Source: JBDFMH01 sp047238125 (GTDB lineage: Bacteria; Pseudomonadota; Alphaproteobacteria; Sphingomonadales; Sphingomonadaceae). From it: a stretch of DNA of 64,000 nucleotides. The stretch covers positions 806,001 to 870,000 of the forward strand of contig NZ_JBDFMH010000001.1 of assembly GCF_047238125.1 (NCBI RefSeq), given 5' to 3'. Below the pieces are notes generated by a model. It worked only from the letters and a program-made list of their open reading frames with translations. It searched no databases and had not been told where the DNA came from. How positions within the stretch are numbered: position 1 is the first letter of the stretch; every line of letters starts with the position of its first letter. This document shows, one piece after another, positions 43,112-52,681 of this stretch. The translations under genes and the position numbers were made by a program.

Positions 43112-46100
43112 TTACTGCCCGGCCAGTCGGGCCGGCACCCAATCCTTAAGGTCGGGCGCGTCGGTGACCTTCCACGGGATACCGCGCTTGTTCAGGAAGA
43201 AGCGCTCCATCTCGGGCCGGGTGAAGGGGCGAGAGCCGAGCCGGCCGAAGATCGCCATCTGCCCGCCGGTCTCGTCCACTGCGCGATCGCGATCGAGGCC
43301 CTTCGACAGGGCCAAGGCGGGCGAAGGGGTGCGCGCCCAGGCGATCAGCTCGGGCTTGGGTGCGGGTGAGAAACCGTAGAAATTGGGCTGGCTGTCCGGG
43401 CTGGTCAACTGGATGACCTTCATGCCGCCTCGACCATCGGCGACGTAGCCGAATAGCGAAGCGTTGGTGGTCCCCACGATCACGTCCTGCGCATCCACCA
43501 TTTTCCCGCCGAACGTTTCCTTCAGATAGACCGAGGGTCGTTCCGGATTCTTCACATCGACGATGACGAGGCCTTCGGCACCGCCCGCGACATAGGCATA
43601 GGTGCGCGCGACATAGACGCGGCGCGCATCGGCCAGCGGCACCGTGGCGGCAGGGATCGCGCGCGGCGCGGCCAGCGCTGTCACGTCGAAGACCTCGAGA
43701 CCATCGGCCGTCGTCACCCATAGGTAGCGGAACTGTACCGCGGAGGCGCGCGCATCACGAAGCGGCACTTGCGCGGTCACGCGCGGCTTCAGCGGATCGT
43801 TCAGATCCAGCACGACCAGGCCGGCATCGGTGGTGATATAGGCGATGTGCCCGGCCAGCGTGATGTGCCGCGCCCCCTTCAGCACGCCTCCTTCGTTCCA
43901 GGTCAGGCTGCGCTTCAGGAAATTGTTGCGCGGCTCGCCATCGGCCATCGTCTCGATGTTGACGACGATCAGCCCTTCCTCGGCGTCGGTGACGAAAGCG
44001 TAGCTGTAGATCGGGTGGAACGGCTGCTCCTCGTTCATCGCACGCATCTCGGGCGTGTTGCGCAGCGGGTTGATTGGCTGGGTGGTTGCCAGCGCCATAC
44101 AGGTGGCGTTGCGGCTCTCGACATGGGTGTCGTGGCCGAGTTCGGAGAAGGGCCCGGTCAGGATTCGTTCGGAGAAGCCCTTGTTGGCGACCGAGGCGAT
44201 GTCATAGGCGCGGAAGCCGCCCTTGCCTTCGGCGACGAACAGATATTCGCCGCGATGCTGGAGGCAGCGGGCAGCGCCGGCAGTGGCCTGCACCGTGTTC
44301 GAGAATTCCTCCAGCGCCTGGGTCTCGCCCGAGAATTTCTCGCCGAAGCGCTCGCCGCGCTTCCATTCGATCAGTTCACGGCCGTTGCGCTCGACATGCG
44401 CCTTCCACCAGTCGGGATAGGCATAGCGGTGGAGATACGAGCCGATTACCGCCTGCGGCTCCTCCCACTCGGTCACGCGCACCGCCTCGAACCCGGCTTC
44501 GAGACCGGTCCAGACATGCATGCCCACGAAGTTCACGAAGTTGGTGCCCATCAGCAGCAGCTGCGACATGATCGCGTTGTTGTCGTCGGCAGCTGACAGG
44601 TGGCAATCAGAGCAGGTCTTGGTTTCCGTAGTGCGCACCGTGTGCGGGAAGTGCGGGGCGAACGCCTGGCTGGAGAAGCCCGCCGCCGAGATCGGCGGCT
44701 GCTGCACATAGATGCGCTCGCGATTGATGTTGGTCGAGGACAGCACGAGCGCCGAAGTCGACCGGATTGGCGCGATCTGGTTGCCCTTGGTGGTCTGGTG
44801 ACGGCCGAGCTGGAACATGTCGTCACGCGCGACCTGCGGGTTATAGGTCGCGAAGTTGCGCGTCTCTATCCCGTCATATTTGTGGCTGCTGGTCTTCCAG
44901 TTCGCCTCGATCGGCAGGTGGCAGCCGCCGCATGACGTCGTCCAGCTGAGATGGCAAGTGAAGCACGCCATCTCGCCATCCTTGTGCGCGCGATCGGCCA
45001 TCGCCACGCCGGGGCCGAACTCGAACCGCCCGGTCTCCGCGCCCGCCTTGCTCATCAGCTTCGCGCGCGCCGCCTTCGGATTGAAGTTGGCGCTGGCGCG
45101 ATCGACCGTCTCGGCAACCAAACTGACCTTCCATTCGAGCTTGGGATCGACGATCGAGCGCTGAATGAGGGTGCGCTCGCCGCGCTCGTCCACGCCCCAT
45201 TCGAAGCGGCGGCGGCCATCCGGGTTGCGCAGCAGCGCCAGATTGGTGCCGCCGGGTCGCGCGGCCGGGCCGGAGGTCAGCAGCGTCGGCATCGCATCGG
45301 GCGTGCCGTGGCAATCCTTGCAGCCGATCTCGACCGCGTTGGCGACTTCGCCATAGATCAGGCCGTTGCCATGGCTGTCCTGCGCAAAGTGGCAGTCGGC
45401 GCACTGCATGCCCTTCTCGGCATGGATGTCCATCATGTGGACCGCCTTGCCCTTCTGCACGCCGGGCGGCACGAATTCGGGCATGCCGGCCTTGCGGAAC
45501 TTCTCGGGGTCGTCGTTGGCCACGGTCTTGCCGTCGCCGTCGAGCAGATTGCCCTCGCGATCGCGCTTGTAGATCGCGCGGAAGTTCCAGCCATGGCCGT
45601 GATAGTCGGCGAACTGGGTGTCCTTCGCCTTCGGGTTCACATCGTCATACACGCGGCGCAGGAAATCCAGATCGCCCCATTTGCCGCGCACCGCCGCCGC
45701 TTCGGGATTGCGACCGAGGATCTCGAACGCTTCCTTCGCGGTCGGATATTTCTGCTTCTCGGGCCACATCAAAGGCGCGTCGGACTCATAGTCCCACATC
45801 GTGTAGCCGAGATAGCTGTTCAGGAAGATGTTGGGCTGGTGCATGTGGCAGTTCATGCACTGCGCGGTCGGAATGGCGCGGGTGAAGGCGTGCTGGATCG
45901 GGTGGCCTTTCTCCTTCTGCCCGGTGCCGACCGGGTGCGGCACCGTATCCGCGCCGCCGCCGGGGATGCGCGCCGCGGCGGTCTGCGTGGCGGCCTTCAG
46001 CGCGCCATGGCCTTCGGGCATCGTGCCATGGCCGTCGCCATGCGCGGGCTCCATCTTCCCGGCGATGGTAGGATCGACGGTCGCGGTCTGCCCGTCGCGG

Positions 46101-47200
46101 CCATATTGTGCGTAGAGCAGCGAATGGCGCGGCTCGCGATCGTTCGCATAGACGACATGGCAGCCGGCGCAGCCCGACGAGCGATAGTCACCCGGCTGGT
46201 CATTGGTGCCCATGAACCACATGAACGGATCGTTGAGCCGGGTCTTGTGGATGTTGAGCACCGGGATCGCGACGCGCAGGCCGGTCGCGGGGCCGCGGTT
46301 CGATTGTTTCAGGTCGGGCCGGCCCGGCTCTTCCAGGCGCTGGATGATGCCATTGGGATTGGGCAGGCCGATCTCGGGGAACTGGCTGACGATGTTGCGG
46401 CCGCCGCGTTCGAACACGCGGAAAATGTCCCCCGGCGGGATCACGTGCCAGGTCGGCAGCGGGTACATGGCGGGCAGCGCGCCGCGCGCCTTCTGCGCCT
46501 CGGTCACGGTGCCGTGCGGCTCGCCCGGCGAGACGATCTTCGCCGGCTCGCCCTTCATCGTATAGGCCTCGCCGAAGGCGTAATTCTTGTAGGGCAGGAT
46601 GCCGTTGTTATAGGCCGCACCACCCCACAGCATCGCGCCGGTCGACATCAGCGAGCGTTCGGCAGCTTCAATGATCTCCATGTGGCAGGCGCCGCAGCTG
46701 TCGCGCGCGACGCGATAGTCGGACGGATTGACGAAGCGGATATATTCGGGCGCCTCGCGATTGAGCAGCGTGTAGCTGCGCTTCGGGTTCGCGGACGACG
46801 GCCAGTGCCAGCTGTTCGGATATTTGGGCAGCGCATGCGCCTTGTCGCGCGCCGACACATAGGCCGGATCGGTCATCCGCAGGCTGGCGGCGACCGTCAC
46901 CTTGGCATCGCCGCCATGGCAATCGGTGCAGCCGAGCACCACCGCCGGCGAAGCGTGCATCGTCTTCTGGTCGGACGCGGTGTGACAGGAGACGCAGCCC
47001 GCGCTCTTGCCGTCGGCCTCGGGCCAGCCCTGGTTCTGCGGGGCGGCGGGCGTGAACGCATATTTGATCTTCTGCGGTTTCTCGCCTTCGGAGGCGCGCG
47101 AGGGCGCGGCGGTCAGCAGCGCGAATGCCAGCAACAGCAGCGCCGCCAGCAACGCCCAGAAGCCGGTCGGCCGGCGGATCGAGATATTCGCCATGCCCAT
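43112..47200 (-). CDS. Giant decahaem c-type cytochrome with LVIVD repeats
   Basis: A 1362-residue exported protein: signal peptide (RRPTGFWALLAALLLLAFALLTAAPSRA), ten CXXCH motifs spread from ~69 (CVSCH) to ~863 (CSDCH), then a C-terminal region (~940-1300) with LVIVD-type repeats (AEGLVIVDVKNPERPSVY, DAGLVVLDLNDPLKPRVT, ADGLEVFDVTAL), which usually form a beta-propeller. A separate ligand histidine for each haem is plausible from the many His residues but not assigned. It is the last gene of a coupled operon; its ATG shares one base with the upstream stop (TGATG). Likely a terminal or near-terminal electron carrier or reductase at the outer membrane. No lipobox is seen, so periplasmic or secreted location is open. 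Confidence 0.85.
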   Translation of the reverse strand: MGMANISIRRPTGFWALLAALLLLAFALLTAAPSRASEGEKPQKIKYAFTPAAPQNQGWPEADGKSAGCVSCHTASDQKTMHASPAVVLGCTDCHGGDAKVTVAASLRMTDPAYVSARDKAHALPKYPNSWHWPSSANPKRSYTLLNREAPEYIRFVNPSDYRVARDSCGACHMEIIEAAERSLMSTGAMLWGGAAYNNGILPYKNYAFGEAYTMKGEPAKIVSPGEPHGTVTEAQKARGALPAMYPLPTWHVIPPGDIFRVFERGGRNIVSQFPEIGLPNPNGIIQRLEEPGRPDLKQSNRGPATGLRVAIPVLNIHKTRLNDPFMWFMGTNDQPGDYRSSGCAGCHVVYANDREPRHSLLYAQYGRDGQTATVDPTIAGKMEPAHGDGHGTMPEGHGALKAATQTAAARIPGGGADTVPHPVGTGQKEKGHPIQHAFTRAIPTAQCMNCHMHQPNIFLNSYLGYTMWDYESDAPLMWPEKQKYPTAKEAFEILGRNPEAAAVRGKWGDLDFLRRVYDDVNPKAKDTQFADYHGHGWNFRAIYKRDREGNLLDGDGKTVANDDPEKFRKAGMPEFVPPGVQKGKAVHMMDIHAEKGMQCADCHFAQDSHGNGLIYGEVANAVEIGCKDCHGTPDAMPTLLTSGPAARPGGTNLALLRNPDGRRRFEWGVDERGERTLIQRSIVDPKLEWKVSLVAETVDRASANFNPKAARAKLMSKAGAETGRFEFGPGVAMADRAHKDGEMACFTCHLSWTTSCGGCHLPIEANWKTSSHKYDGIETRNFATYNPQVARDDMFQLGRHQTTKGNQIAPIRSTSALVLSSTNINRERIYVQQPPISAAGFSSQAFAPHFPHTVRTTETKTCSDCHLSAADDNNAIMSQLLLMGTNFVNFVGMHVWTGLEAGFEAVRVTEWEEPQAVIGSYLHRYAYPDWWKAHVERNGRELIEWKRGERFGEKFSGETQALEEFSNTVQATAGAARCLQHRGEYLFVAEGKGGFRAYDIASVANKGFSERILTGPFSELGHDTHVESRNATCMALATTQPINPLRNTPEMRAMNEEQPFHPIYSYAFVTDAEEGLIVVNIETMADGEPRNNFLKRSLTWNEGGVLKGARHITLAGHIAYITTDAGLVVLDLNDPLKPRVTAQVPLRDARASAVQFRYLWVTTADGLEVFDVTALAAPRAIPAATVPLADARRVYVARTYAYVAGGAEGLVIVDVKNPERPSVYLKETFGGKMVDAQDVIVGTTNASLFGYVADGRGGMKVIQLTSPDSQPNFYGFSPAPKPELIAWARTPSPALALSKGLDRDRAVDETGGQMAIFGRLGSRPFTRPEMERFFLNKRGIPWKVTDAPDLKDWVPARLAGQ

Positions 47201-49221
47201 CAGAAGCTCAGGATCACGTTGAGCAGGACCGAATAATAGCGATCGTCCCTGCGGTTGTTGGTGAACAGGTCGGAGAAGCCCTTGCCGGGATCGAGCACCG
47301 CGGCCGACAGGCGGAACACCGAATTCTGGATGAAATTCGGCCGGTAGATCGCCGCGGCCGATACGTCCCACCCGATCTCCTTGGGGATCGAGCCTTCGTT
47401 CCGCAGCGCCCTCAGCGTCGCCGTATCCTCGAACCAGAGATGGTTGACGTTCGTCGAAATCCGGAATTCGGGCAGCACGTCGAAATCCGCGCCGACGCCG
47501 AGCAGCATCGTGCCCGGATTGTTGAAGTTCGACTGCCCCTGTTCCTTCGACGAACGCAGCGAGGCGAGGATGCCGTTGCGGCCGTTGATGCCGACCGCGC
47601 GGCCGCCGCCCGCGAACGGGATCGTCTGGCGGATCCAGTAGCTGGTATCGGCGCCGGCGAAGATCGGATTTTCGAAGATGGCGTCGAACCCGGTTTCCTT
47701 GTTGTCATACGGGTTACTGTCACCGCTGGCGTAAAGGCCGGACAGGCGAAAGCGCATCCAGTCGACGTCGTAGCTTGCCTCTGCCGCGGCGAAGAAGGCG
47801 CGGATATTGGCCGGCTTGTCGGTGAAGATGCTGTTGCGGTCCTCGCCGAACGCGAAATAGGCGCTCGACGTGAGGTTCATGCGACCGATCCGGCCATCGT
47901 TGGAATAGCCGAGATAGACAACGTCATAATCGCGCGCGCGCAGCGATCCCAGCAGCGCCGGGCGCACCGGAAAGCCGTTGTCGTCGATCGTGACGGGATC
48001 GTTGCGCTCGCGGTTGAGGTTGTAGGTGGCGGACACCTGGCTGGTCAGCCCGGGAAACGGGAAATCCTGCGCGAACAGATTGGCGAAGAACACCGCATCA
48101 TCACGCGGGCGGCGCGTGACATCATTGAGACCGGAGTTGGTGTCCTTTTCCAGACGCCAGAAAGCCGCCAGATTATACTGGTAGCGGTTGTTGTCGCGAT
48201 TGCCGAACAGACGCACGCCGAGCTGGTTATCGTTGAACAGGAAACCGCGGAAATCGGCTTGGAAAGGCTGGATGCCGACGCGGACCGAATCGAAGTCGTA
48301 GCGGTCCGATACGTTGCGCAGGTGCTTGTCGATGAAAGCTTCCTGCACGCCGACGAAGCCGTCCAGACGTCGCGATTTGCGCGCGGGCTGCACGAACAGG
48401 ATCCGCCGCTCGCTGATGTCGGCGAAATTCTCCTGGAATGCGAGGGTGACGCGATACTCGATGTCCGGCGGCTTGTACGCGGTTGATCCCTTGACCAGCG
48501 ATACGCCGGTGATGAAGGTCTGCGCCGCCACGAAGCTATCCGCGCGCCCGAAAAGATCATTAGAATCAGGCCGCTCGGTCGTCTGAACGCCGACCGGCAC
48601 GGGGAAGGAGCGCGGTTCCACGATCGTATCCGACACCGCGTTGACGATGAAAAACCAGTCATCGCCCTTTATCGGTAGCCAGCGCAGCCAGGACGGCATC
48701 TTTTCCTTCGAAAGCGGCCGATCGCCCTTCAGTACATTCTGGTTGTACGGATCGAACCAGCGTTCCTTGACGACGCCCAGGCTCTCGATCAGCCGCCAGC
48801 GATCGGGCACCGGGATCTGGTCCACCGGAAAAGCCTCAGGCGGGGGCGGGCGGACCGCACCGACATTTTCCTGCGTCACCCGATCGGGCAGTTTTTCCTG
48901 CACGCCCGGGCGGCGCCGGCCATCGAGCAGCGCGCCATCGGCATCGACCGCGGGTGCATCGGCCAGCGCGGGATCGCCCACTGCGGGATCGGGCGAAGCC
49001 GCATCAGCAGACGGCGCATCGGCTGCGACCGGGGACGGGGCGGGCGGCCCCTGGATTTCCGGCCCAGCAGCGGACGCGGGATCAGCCGGCGCGGGATCCC
49101 CGGCGGGCGGCGCGGTCTCCTGTGAGACGATCAGCGTGATCGGCAGGAGCGCAGCCGGAGACCGGTCCAGCGAACCGGTCGCCACGGCGGCGAGCGAGAC
49201 GAGGGAGCCGGGAACGATCAT
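47200..49221 (-). CDS. Putative outer-membrane beta-barrel (porin-like) protein
   Basis: A 673-residue protein. An atypical, weakly basic N-terminal hydrophobic stretch is followed by a Pro/Ala/Asp-rich linker (~38-130) and then ~500 residues with alternating aromatic/hydrophobic strands and polar turns (RVTLAFQENF, YQYNLAAFWRLEKD, FRLSGLYASGD, FRISTNVNHLWFED), ending YYSVLLNVILSF with the C-terminal Phe typical of barrels. It has no haem motif. Position between a lipoprotein and a decahaem cytochrome, with one-base overlaps on both sides, suggests a barrel housing or docking cytochromes, as MtrB/PioB do; no sequence homology to those is claimed. An ordinary channel is the alternative. Confidence 0.7.
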   Translation of the reverse strand: MIVPGSLVSLAAVATGSLDRSPAALLPITLIVSQETAPPAGDPAPADPASAAGPEIQGPPAPSPVAADAPSADAASPDPAVGDPALADAPAVDADGALLDGRRRPGVQEKLPDRVTQENVGAVRPPPPEAFPVDQIPVPDRWRLIESLGVVKERWFDPYNQNVLKGDRPLSKEKMPSWLRWLPIKGDDWFFIVNAVSDTIVEPRSFPVPVGVQTTERPDSNDLFGRADSFVAAQTFITGVSLVKGSTAYKPPDIEYRVTLAFQENFADISERRILFVQPARKSRRLDGFVGVQEAFIDKHLRNVSDRYDFDSVRVGIQPFQADFRGFLFNDNQLGVRLFGNRDNNRYQYNLAAFWRLEKDTNSGLNDVTRRPRDDAVFFANLFAQDFPFPGLTSQVSATYNLNRERNDPVTIDDNGFPVRPALLGSLRARDYDVVYLGYSNDGRIGRMNLTSSAYFAFGEDRNSIFTDKPANIRAFFAAAEASYDVDWMRFRLSGLYASGDSNPYDNKETGFDAIFENPIFAGADTSYWIRQTIPFAGGGRAVGINGRNGILASLRSSKEQGQSNFNNPGTMLLGVGADFDVLPEFRISTNVNHLWFEDTATLRALRNEGSIPKEIGWDVSAAAIYRPNFIQNSVFRLSAAVLDPGKGFSDLFTNNRRDDRYYSVLLNVILSF

Positions 49222-51218
49222 CAGATGCCCTGGCACACATTCTGTTCGGACGTGTCCACGAACGGCGCGAATGGGCAGCTGACATAGCGCAGCCGCACAT
49301 CGGTGCCGTTGACCGGGATCACGATCCGATCGGCACGCATTTCCGGCGCGGCATGACCGAAGCCGCCGAGCCGGCGCCCGGCATTGGCAAGCCCCAGGAA
49401 GGAGATCATGTCATCCTGATCGATGCCGTCACCCGAGATGCCGATGCCGCCGATCAGCGTGTTTCCCCGATAGATAGGGACGCTGCCCGGGAAGATCTGA
49501 ATGCCGTTAGCGAGCCGGTTGGTGCCGGTGCCCGCCACATCGGGCATCCGGGTGCAGCGCCGCGGCGTATCATTATTGATCGCGCCACCGCCGCCCGCGC
49601 CAGAATTCTGCACGAAGAAGATATGTTCCGCCAGGTTGGTAACGATCAGCGCCGACTGGAGCCCGGTCGCAAACGGGTTGAACTCGCTGATCGGGCGCGA
49701 GAACGGGCCGGGCGCCGTGCCCACCTGCCCATCCGGGAAATAGGGGCGCGACAGATTGCCGTTGGCGCGATCCGAAAAGGCGGTCTTGCCGGTCAGCGCA
49801 GCCGGATCGTTCAGGAAAGTGCGGACCTGGCGCACGCGATCCTGCACATCGGCCAACGGGTGCTGGAGCAGTTCGCTACCAGCGAAAGGCGCGGAGAAGA
49901 AGGTGGCGGTGCGCGCCTTCTGAAGGGAGACATCGGTACCGAAGAGGGGCGCATCGGGCCCGCGCACGATCCCGAGGATCGCGCCGCGTGTATCCACGAC
50001 CGAGATCGTGACTTGGGCACGGCTGTCCTGCGGCTGGCGGATTGCAGCGCGGGCCCGGCTCATGATGAGGAACGCTTCTTCGAGCAGGGCGCGCGTCTCC
50101 GCGGCCGTCAACGGCTGAGTGATGTCACCAGCGTCGGTCCCCGCGCGCGGCGGATAGCGGTTGCTGCCTGATCCGTCGGACAGGAGATAGGCGTCGGTAT
50201 AGCTGAACTCGCTTGCCGATGCGCGGCGGACGCCCGATGCCTCGCTGCCATAGGCAGTGCCGGCCAGAATCGTGGGCGTGCCGGTCTCGCCGAAATAACC
50301 GCGCACGCGGATCAGCGAGCCCTGGCTGCCGTTGATGCTGGCGAACGGCGGCGCGGAGGCAGGCTGGCTGGAGAAGCGATCCGGCGTAGCATCGACATAG
50401 CGCAGCGTAGTGCCGTCGATCGAGATGCGGTTGGCGCGGATCGTCTCGGGCGCATCGAAGCCGACCGTGCCTGCCAGCGCGATATATTCTTCCGCATCAT
50501 CATCGATATCGAGGACGTTAGGATCATCCCCGTACCGGCCATCGCCCATGATCCCGACGCCGCCGACCACGACGCCATTCTTGTAGATCGGCAACCCGCC
50601 CGGGTCGGCCGAAAGGCCGAGTGGCGACCGCTTCGGCCCGATCAGCGCGGTGGCGCCCCCGGCCGCAGCGAAACGCGTGTTAAGATCAGAGCATGGAAGC
50701 GAGGAGAACTGCACCCCGAACAGCGGCCCCGATTCCAGTCCCACGGTATTCGGGGACAGCGGAAAATGCTGCTGGATGATGAAGCTGGCCGTGCGGGTCG
50801 AAAAGGCGTTGCCGCTCGACGACAGATAGGCGCCGGTGATTGCCTTGGCGATCGCGCCCATCGAGGCCGGAAAATCGACCGCCTGCACGTCGAAATTGCC
50901 GCCCGGACCGGGGTTCGCCTGCGCGCGGGCGCGGGCGCCGGTCATGTTGAACACCGCCAGAACGTTGCCGACGCGGTCCACCACCGCGATGGTGGAAGGC
51001 AGGTTGCGCGCGCGCGCTTCGGCCACCGCCTGCGCGATGATCCGCTCGACCTCGGCCACGGTCAGCGCTTCCTGCGCAGGCGGCGTGAACACGCTTGCCG
51101 GAGTCTGCGGTTGGGGCGGGTTGGCCGCTGGCGAAGTCGATCCTCCGCCACCCCCGCATGACGCAAGGACGAGCGCGAGCGTGGTGACACCCGATACGAG
51201 GCGAAGGCGGCGGTTCAT
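49221..51218 (-). CDS. Lipoprotein with two GlcG/HbpS-like domains
   Basis: A 665-residue lipoprotein with a clean lipobox (TLALVLASC, Cys21) followed by poly-Gly and a Pro-rich linker. Two homologous halves resemble the GlcG/HbpS (DUF336) haem-binding fold: residues ~50-270 (TVAEVERIIAQAVAEARARNLPSTIAVVDRVGNVLAVF ... VGGVGIMGDG) and ~370-640 (ETRALLEEAFLIMSRARAA ... ISVVDTRGAILGIV ... IGGIGISGDG). Such domains bind haem or small ligands and report redox state. The start overlaps the upstream cytochrome stop by ATGA. Surface or periplasmic outer-membrane location is inferred. Cysteines near the end (RRCTRMPD, RYVSCPF, NVCQGI) may pair. Confidence 0.78.
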   Translation of the reverse strand: MNRRLRLVSGVTTLALVLASCGGGGGSTSPAANPPQPQTPASVFTPPAQEALTVAEVERIIAQAVAEARARNLPSTIAVVDRVGNVLAVFNMTGARARAQANPGPGGNFDVQAVDFPASMGAIAKAITGAYLSSSGNAFSTRTASFIIQQHFPLSPNTVGLESGPLFGVQFSSLPCSDLNTRFAAAGGATALIGPKRSPLGLSADPGGLPIYKNGVVVGGVGIMGDGRYGDDPNVLDIDDDAEEYIALAGTVGFDAPETIRANRISIDGTTLRYVDATPDRFSSQPASAPPFASINGSQGSLIRVRGYFGETGTPTILAGTAYGSEASGVRRASASEFSYTDAYLLSDGSGSNRYPPRAGTDAGDITQPLTAAETRALLEEAFLIMSRARAAIRQPQDSRAQVTISVVDTRGAILGIVRGPDAPLFGTDVSLQKARTATFFSAPFAGSELLQHPLADVQDRVRQVRTFLNDPAALTGKTAFSDRANGNLSRPYFPDGQVGTAPGPFSRPISEFNPFATGLQSALIVTNLAEHIFFVQNSGAGGGGAINNDTPRRCTRMPDVAGTGTNRLANGIQIFPGSVPIYRGNTLIGGIGISGDGIDQDDMISFLGLANAGRRLGGFGHAAPEMRADRIVIPVNGTDVRLRYVSCPFAPFVDTSEQNVCQGI

Positions 51219-52615
51219 CTGAGGGCCCGGATCGCGGACGCGGCCCGCGCGAGCGAGGCGCGGAAGTCCAGCGGGCGGTAATCATTGGGATCGCGCACCG
51301 CCTGATAGGCGCGGTTGATGTCGGCGCGGATCGTGCCGGCTGACCCGGCACCGACATAGCCGGCATTGACGAGCGCGTTCAGCAGCGTGTCCGTCGCCAT
51401 GACGGCCTGCACGCTGCCTTCATAATCGGTGTAGCGGGCGGCGGTGGCGCCGCTGGCGATGCTATCGATGATCGCAAAGGTCTGCGCGCGATCGAAGCTG
51501 GCCTGGTTGAAGCTGGTGGCAAGCGCTTCGGCGGTCGCGCCCAGCTTCGCGGCGGCCTTCAGCGCCGCGGGCCGCCCTTGCGCGATCGCGGCATGGAAGG
51601 CACGGCTATCGGCTTCGAACCGTGCGGAAAGCCCGGGTGCTGCCGCGCGGACGGCCGCCGAGAGCATGATCATGTTCTCGTCGTTGAACGCCGGCATGCC
51701 CGCAGGGATCGGGCGACCCGGATTCGCCAGCTTGCCGGGTCGGGCGCCGGCATCGTCCGAGATGCGGCGATGGCAGGTGTGGCAATCGAAGAAATAGAAT
51801 TCCGGGAAGATGCCTTCCTGGCCGAGATTGGCGTTCTGGAAGAGGGTGAGCGCTCGATCAAGCGCCACCGCCTGGCCGACCGCCCAGGTCTTCACGCCGT
51901 TGCTGCGGCCCTTGCGGCGGGCGTAATCGCCATCCTCGTCATGATGTTGTTGCAGCGTCGTGAAGAGATCAAGTTCGAACGAGATGCGCGGATGCCCGGC
52001 AGCCATGATCCGGTGGTTGACGAACTGGCCGCTCGAGGCCGAGCCGAAATGGCAATCGAGGCAGACTTCGGCGCGGGCACGCGCGTTTTCGAGCGGGATC
52101 ATGCCGCGCGCGACATTGCCTTGATGGCTCGCGCCGACAGCATAATGGCTTGCCAGCCAATTCTGCGCGCCGCCATGGCAGGCTTCGCAGCCGACGCCGT
52201 CCGAAAGCTGGAACCGTGGGCCGCGGCCGGCGGCGGCAGGATCGGCGTGGCAACCGAGGCATGTGGGTGAAGACGCCGCCGAGCCGAGTCCCAGCCGCTG
52301 CGCAATCGCGACGCTGCGCGGCTCGCTGAGGATCCGGAAGGCGCGACTGTGTGCGCCAGTGGGGCTGGAATCCTCCTGCCAGCGCAGCAGCTCATCCTGG
52401 CGGACGACTTTGCCATTGCCTTCCTGGCGGCCGTGGCACGTGGATCCCGAGCAGGAGGCGACGCCGACATGCACCGAGCCGCCGCGCGACTGGGCGACCG
52501 CTTCGGGTGAAGCGCCGCCGAAGCCCGCAGCGAATGCGGCAATGGCCATCACGACCAGCACGCAGACGAGCGTGCCGACCCACCAAGCCGATCTGGCCCC
52601 GAGTTCCCCCGACAT
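51215..52615 (-). CDS. Cytochrome c554-like multihaem cytochrome (4 CXXCH + 1 CX4CH)
   Basis: A 466-residue protein with one N-terminal hydrophobic segment (~11-31), either a membrane anchor or a signal cleaved near AVA-Q. Canonical haem motifs are CLGCH (119-123), CEACH (143-147), CLDCH (185-189) and CHTCH (278-282); a fifth, expanded motif CSGSTCH (55-61) matches CX4CH, known to bind haem in some tetrahaem cytochromes. The rest is alpha-helical and Ala-rich. ATG 52615 follows AAGGGGAG. It is the first gene of the minus-strand cytochrome operon, and most likely shuttles electrons through the periplasm. Confidence 0.83.
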   Translation of the reverse strand: MSGELGARSAWWVGTLVCVLVVMAIAAFAAGFGGASPEAVAQSRGGSVHVGVASCSGSTCHGRQEGNGKVVRQDELLRWQEDSSPTGAHSRAFRILSEPRSVAIAQRLGLGSAASSPTCLGCHADPAAAGRGPRFQLSDGVGCEACHGGAQNWLASHYAVGASHQGNVARGMIPLENARARAEVCLDCHFGSASSGQFVNHRIMAAGHPRISFELDLFTTLQQHHDEDGDYARRKGRSNGVKTWAVGQAVALDRALTLFQNANLGQEGIFPEFYFFDCHTCHRRISDDAGARPGKLANPGRPIPAGMPAFNDENMIMLSAAVRAAAPGLSARFEADSRAFHAAIAQGRPAALKAAAKLGATAEALATSFNQASFDRAQTFAIIDSIASGATAARYTDYEGSVQAVMATDTLLNALVNAGYVGAGSAGTIRADINRAYQAVRDPNDYRPLDFRASLARAASAIRALR

Positions 52616-52626
52616 GACGCTCCCCT

Positions 52627-52644
52627 TCCGGCCTGTCGGCCGGA
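52627..52644 (-). promoter_or_regulatory. Hairpin abutting the ribosome-binding site of the cytochrome operon
   Basis: A perfect 7 bp stem (TCCGGCC / GGCCGGA) with a 4-base loop whose 3' arm ends immediately before the AGGGGAG of the first cytochrome gene. It could modulate translation or mRNA stability of the four-gene operon. Confidence 0.4.
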
Positions 52645-52681
52645 CCGCTAGTTCCCCAAGAAGCGACCCCGTTTGCTCGCT

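Noticed and set aside
44951..47236. A 761-codon plus-strand ORF opposite the giant decahaem cytochrome
   Set aside because: It is an antisense shadow produced by high GC at third codon positions; the minus-strand frame has a signal peptide and ten haem motifs, while this frame has no recognisable domain.
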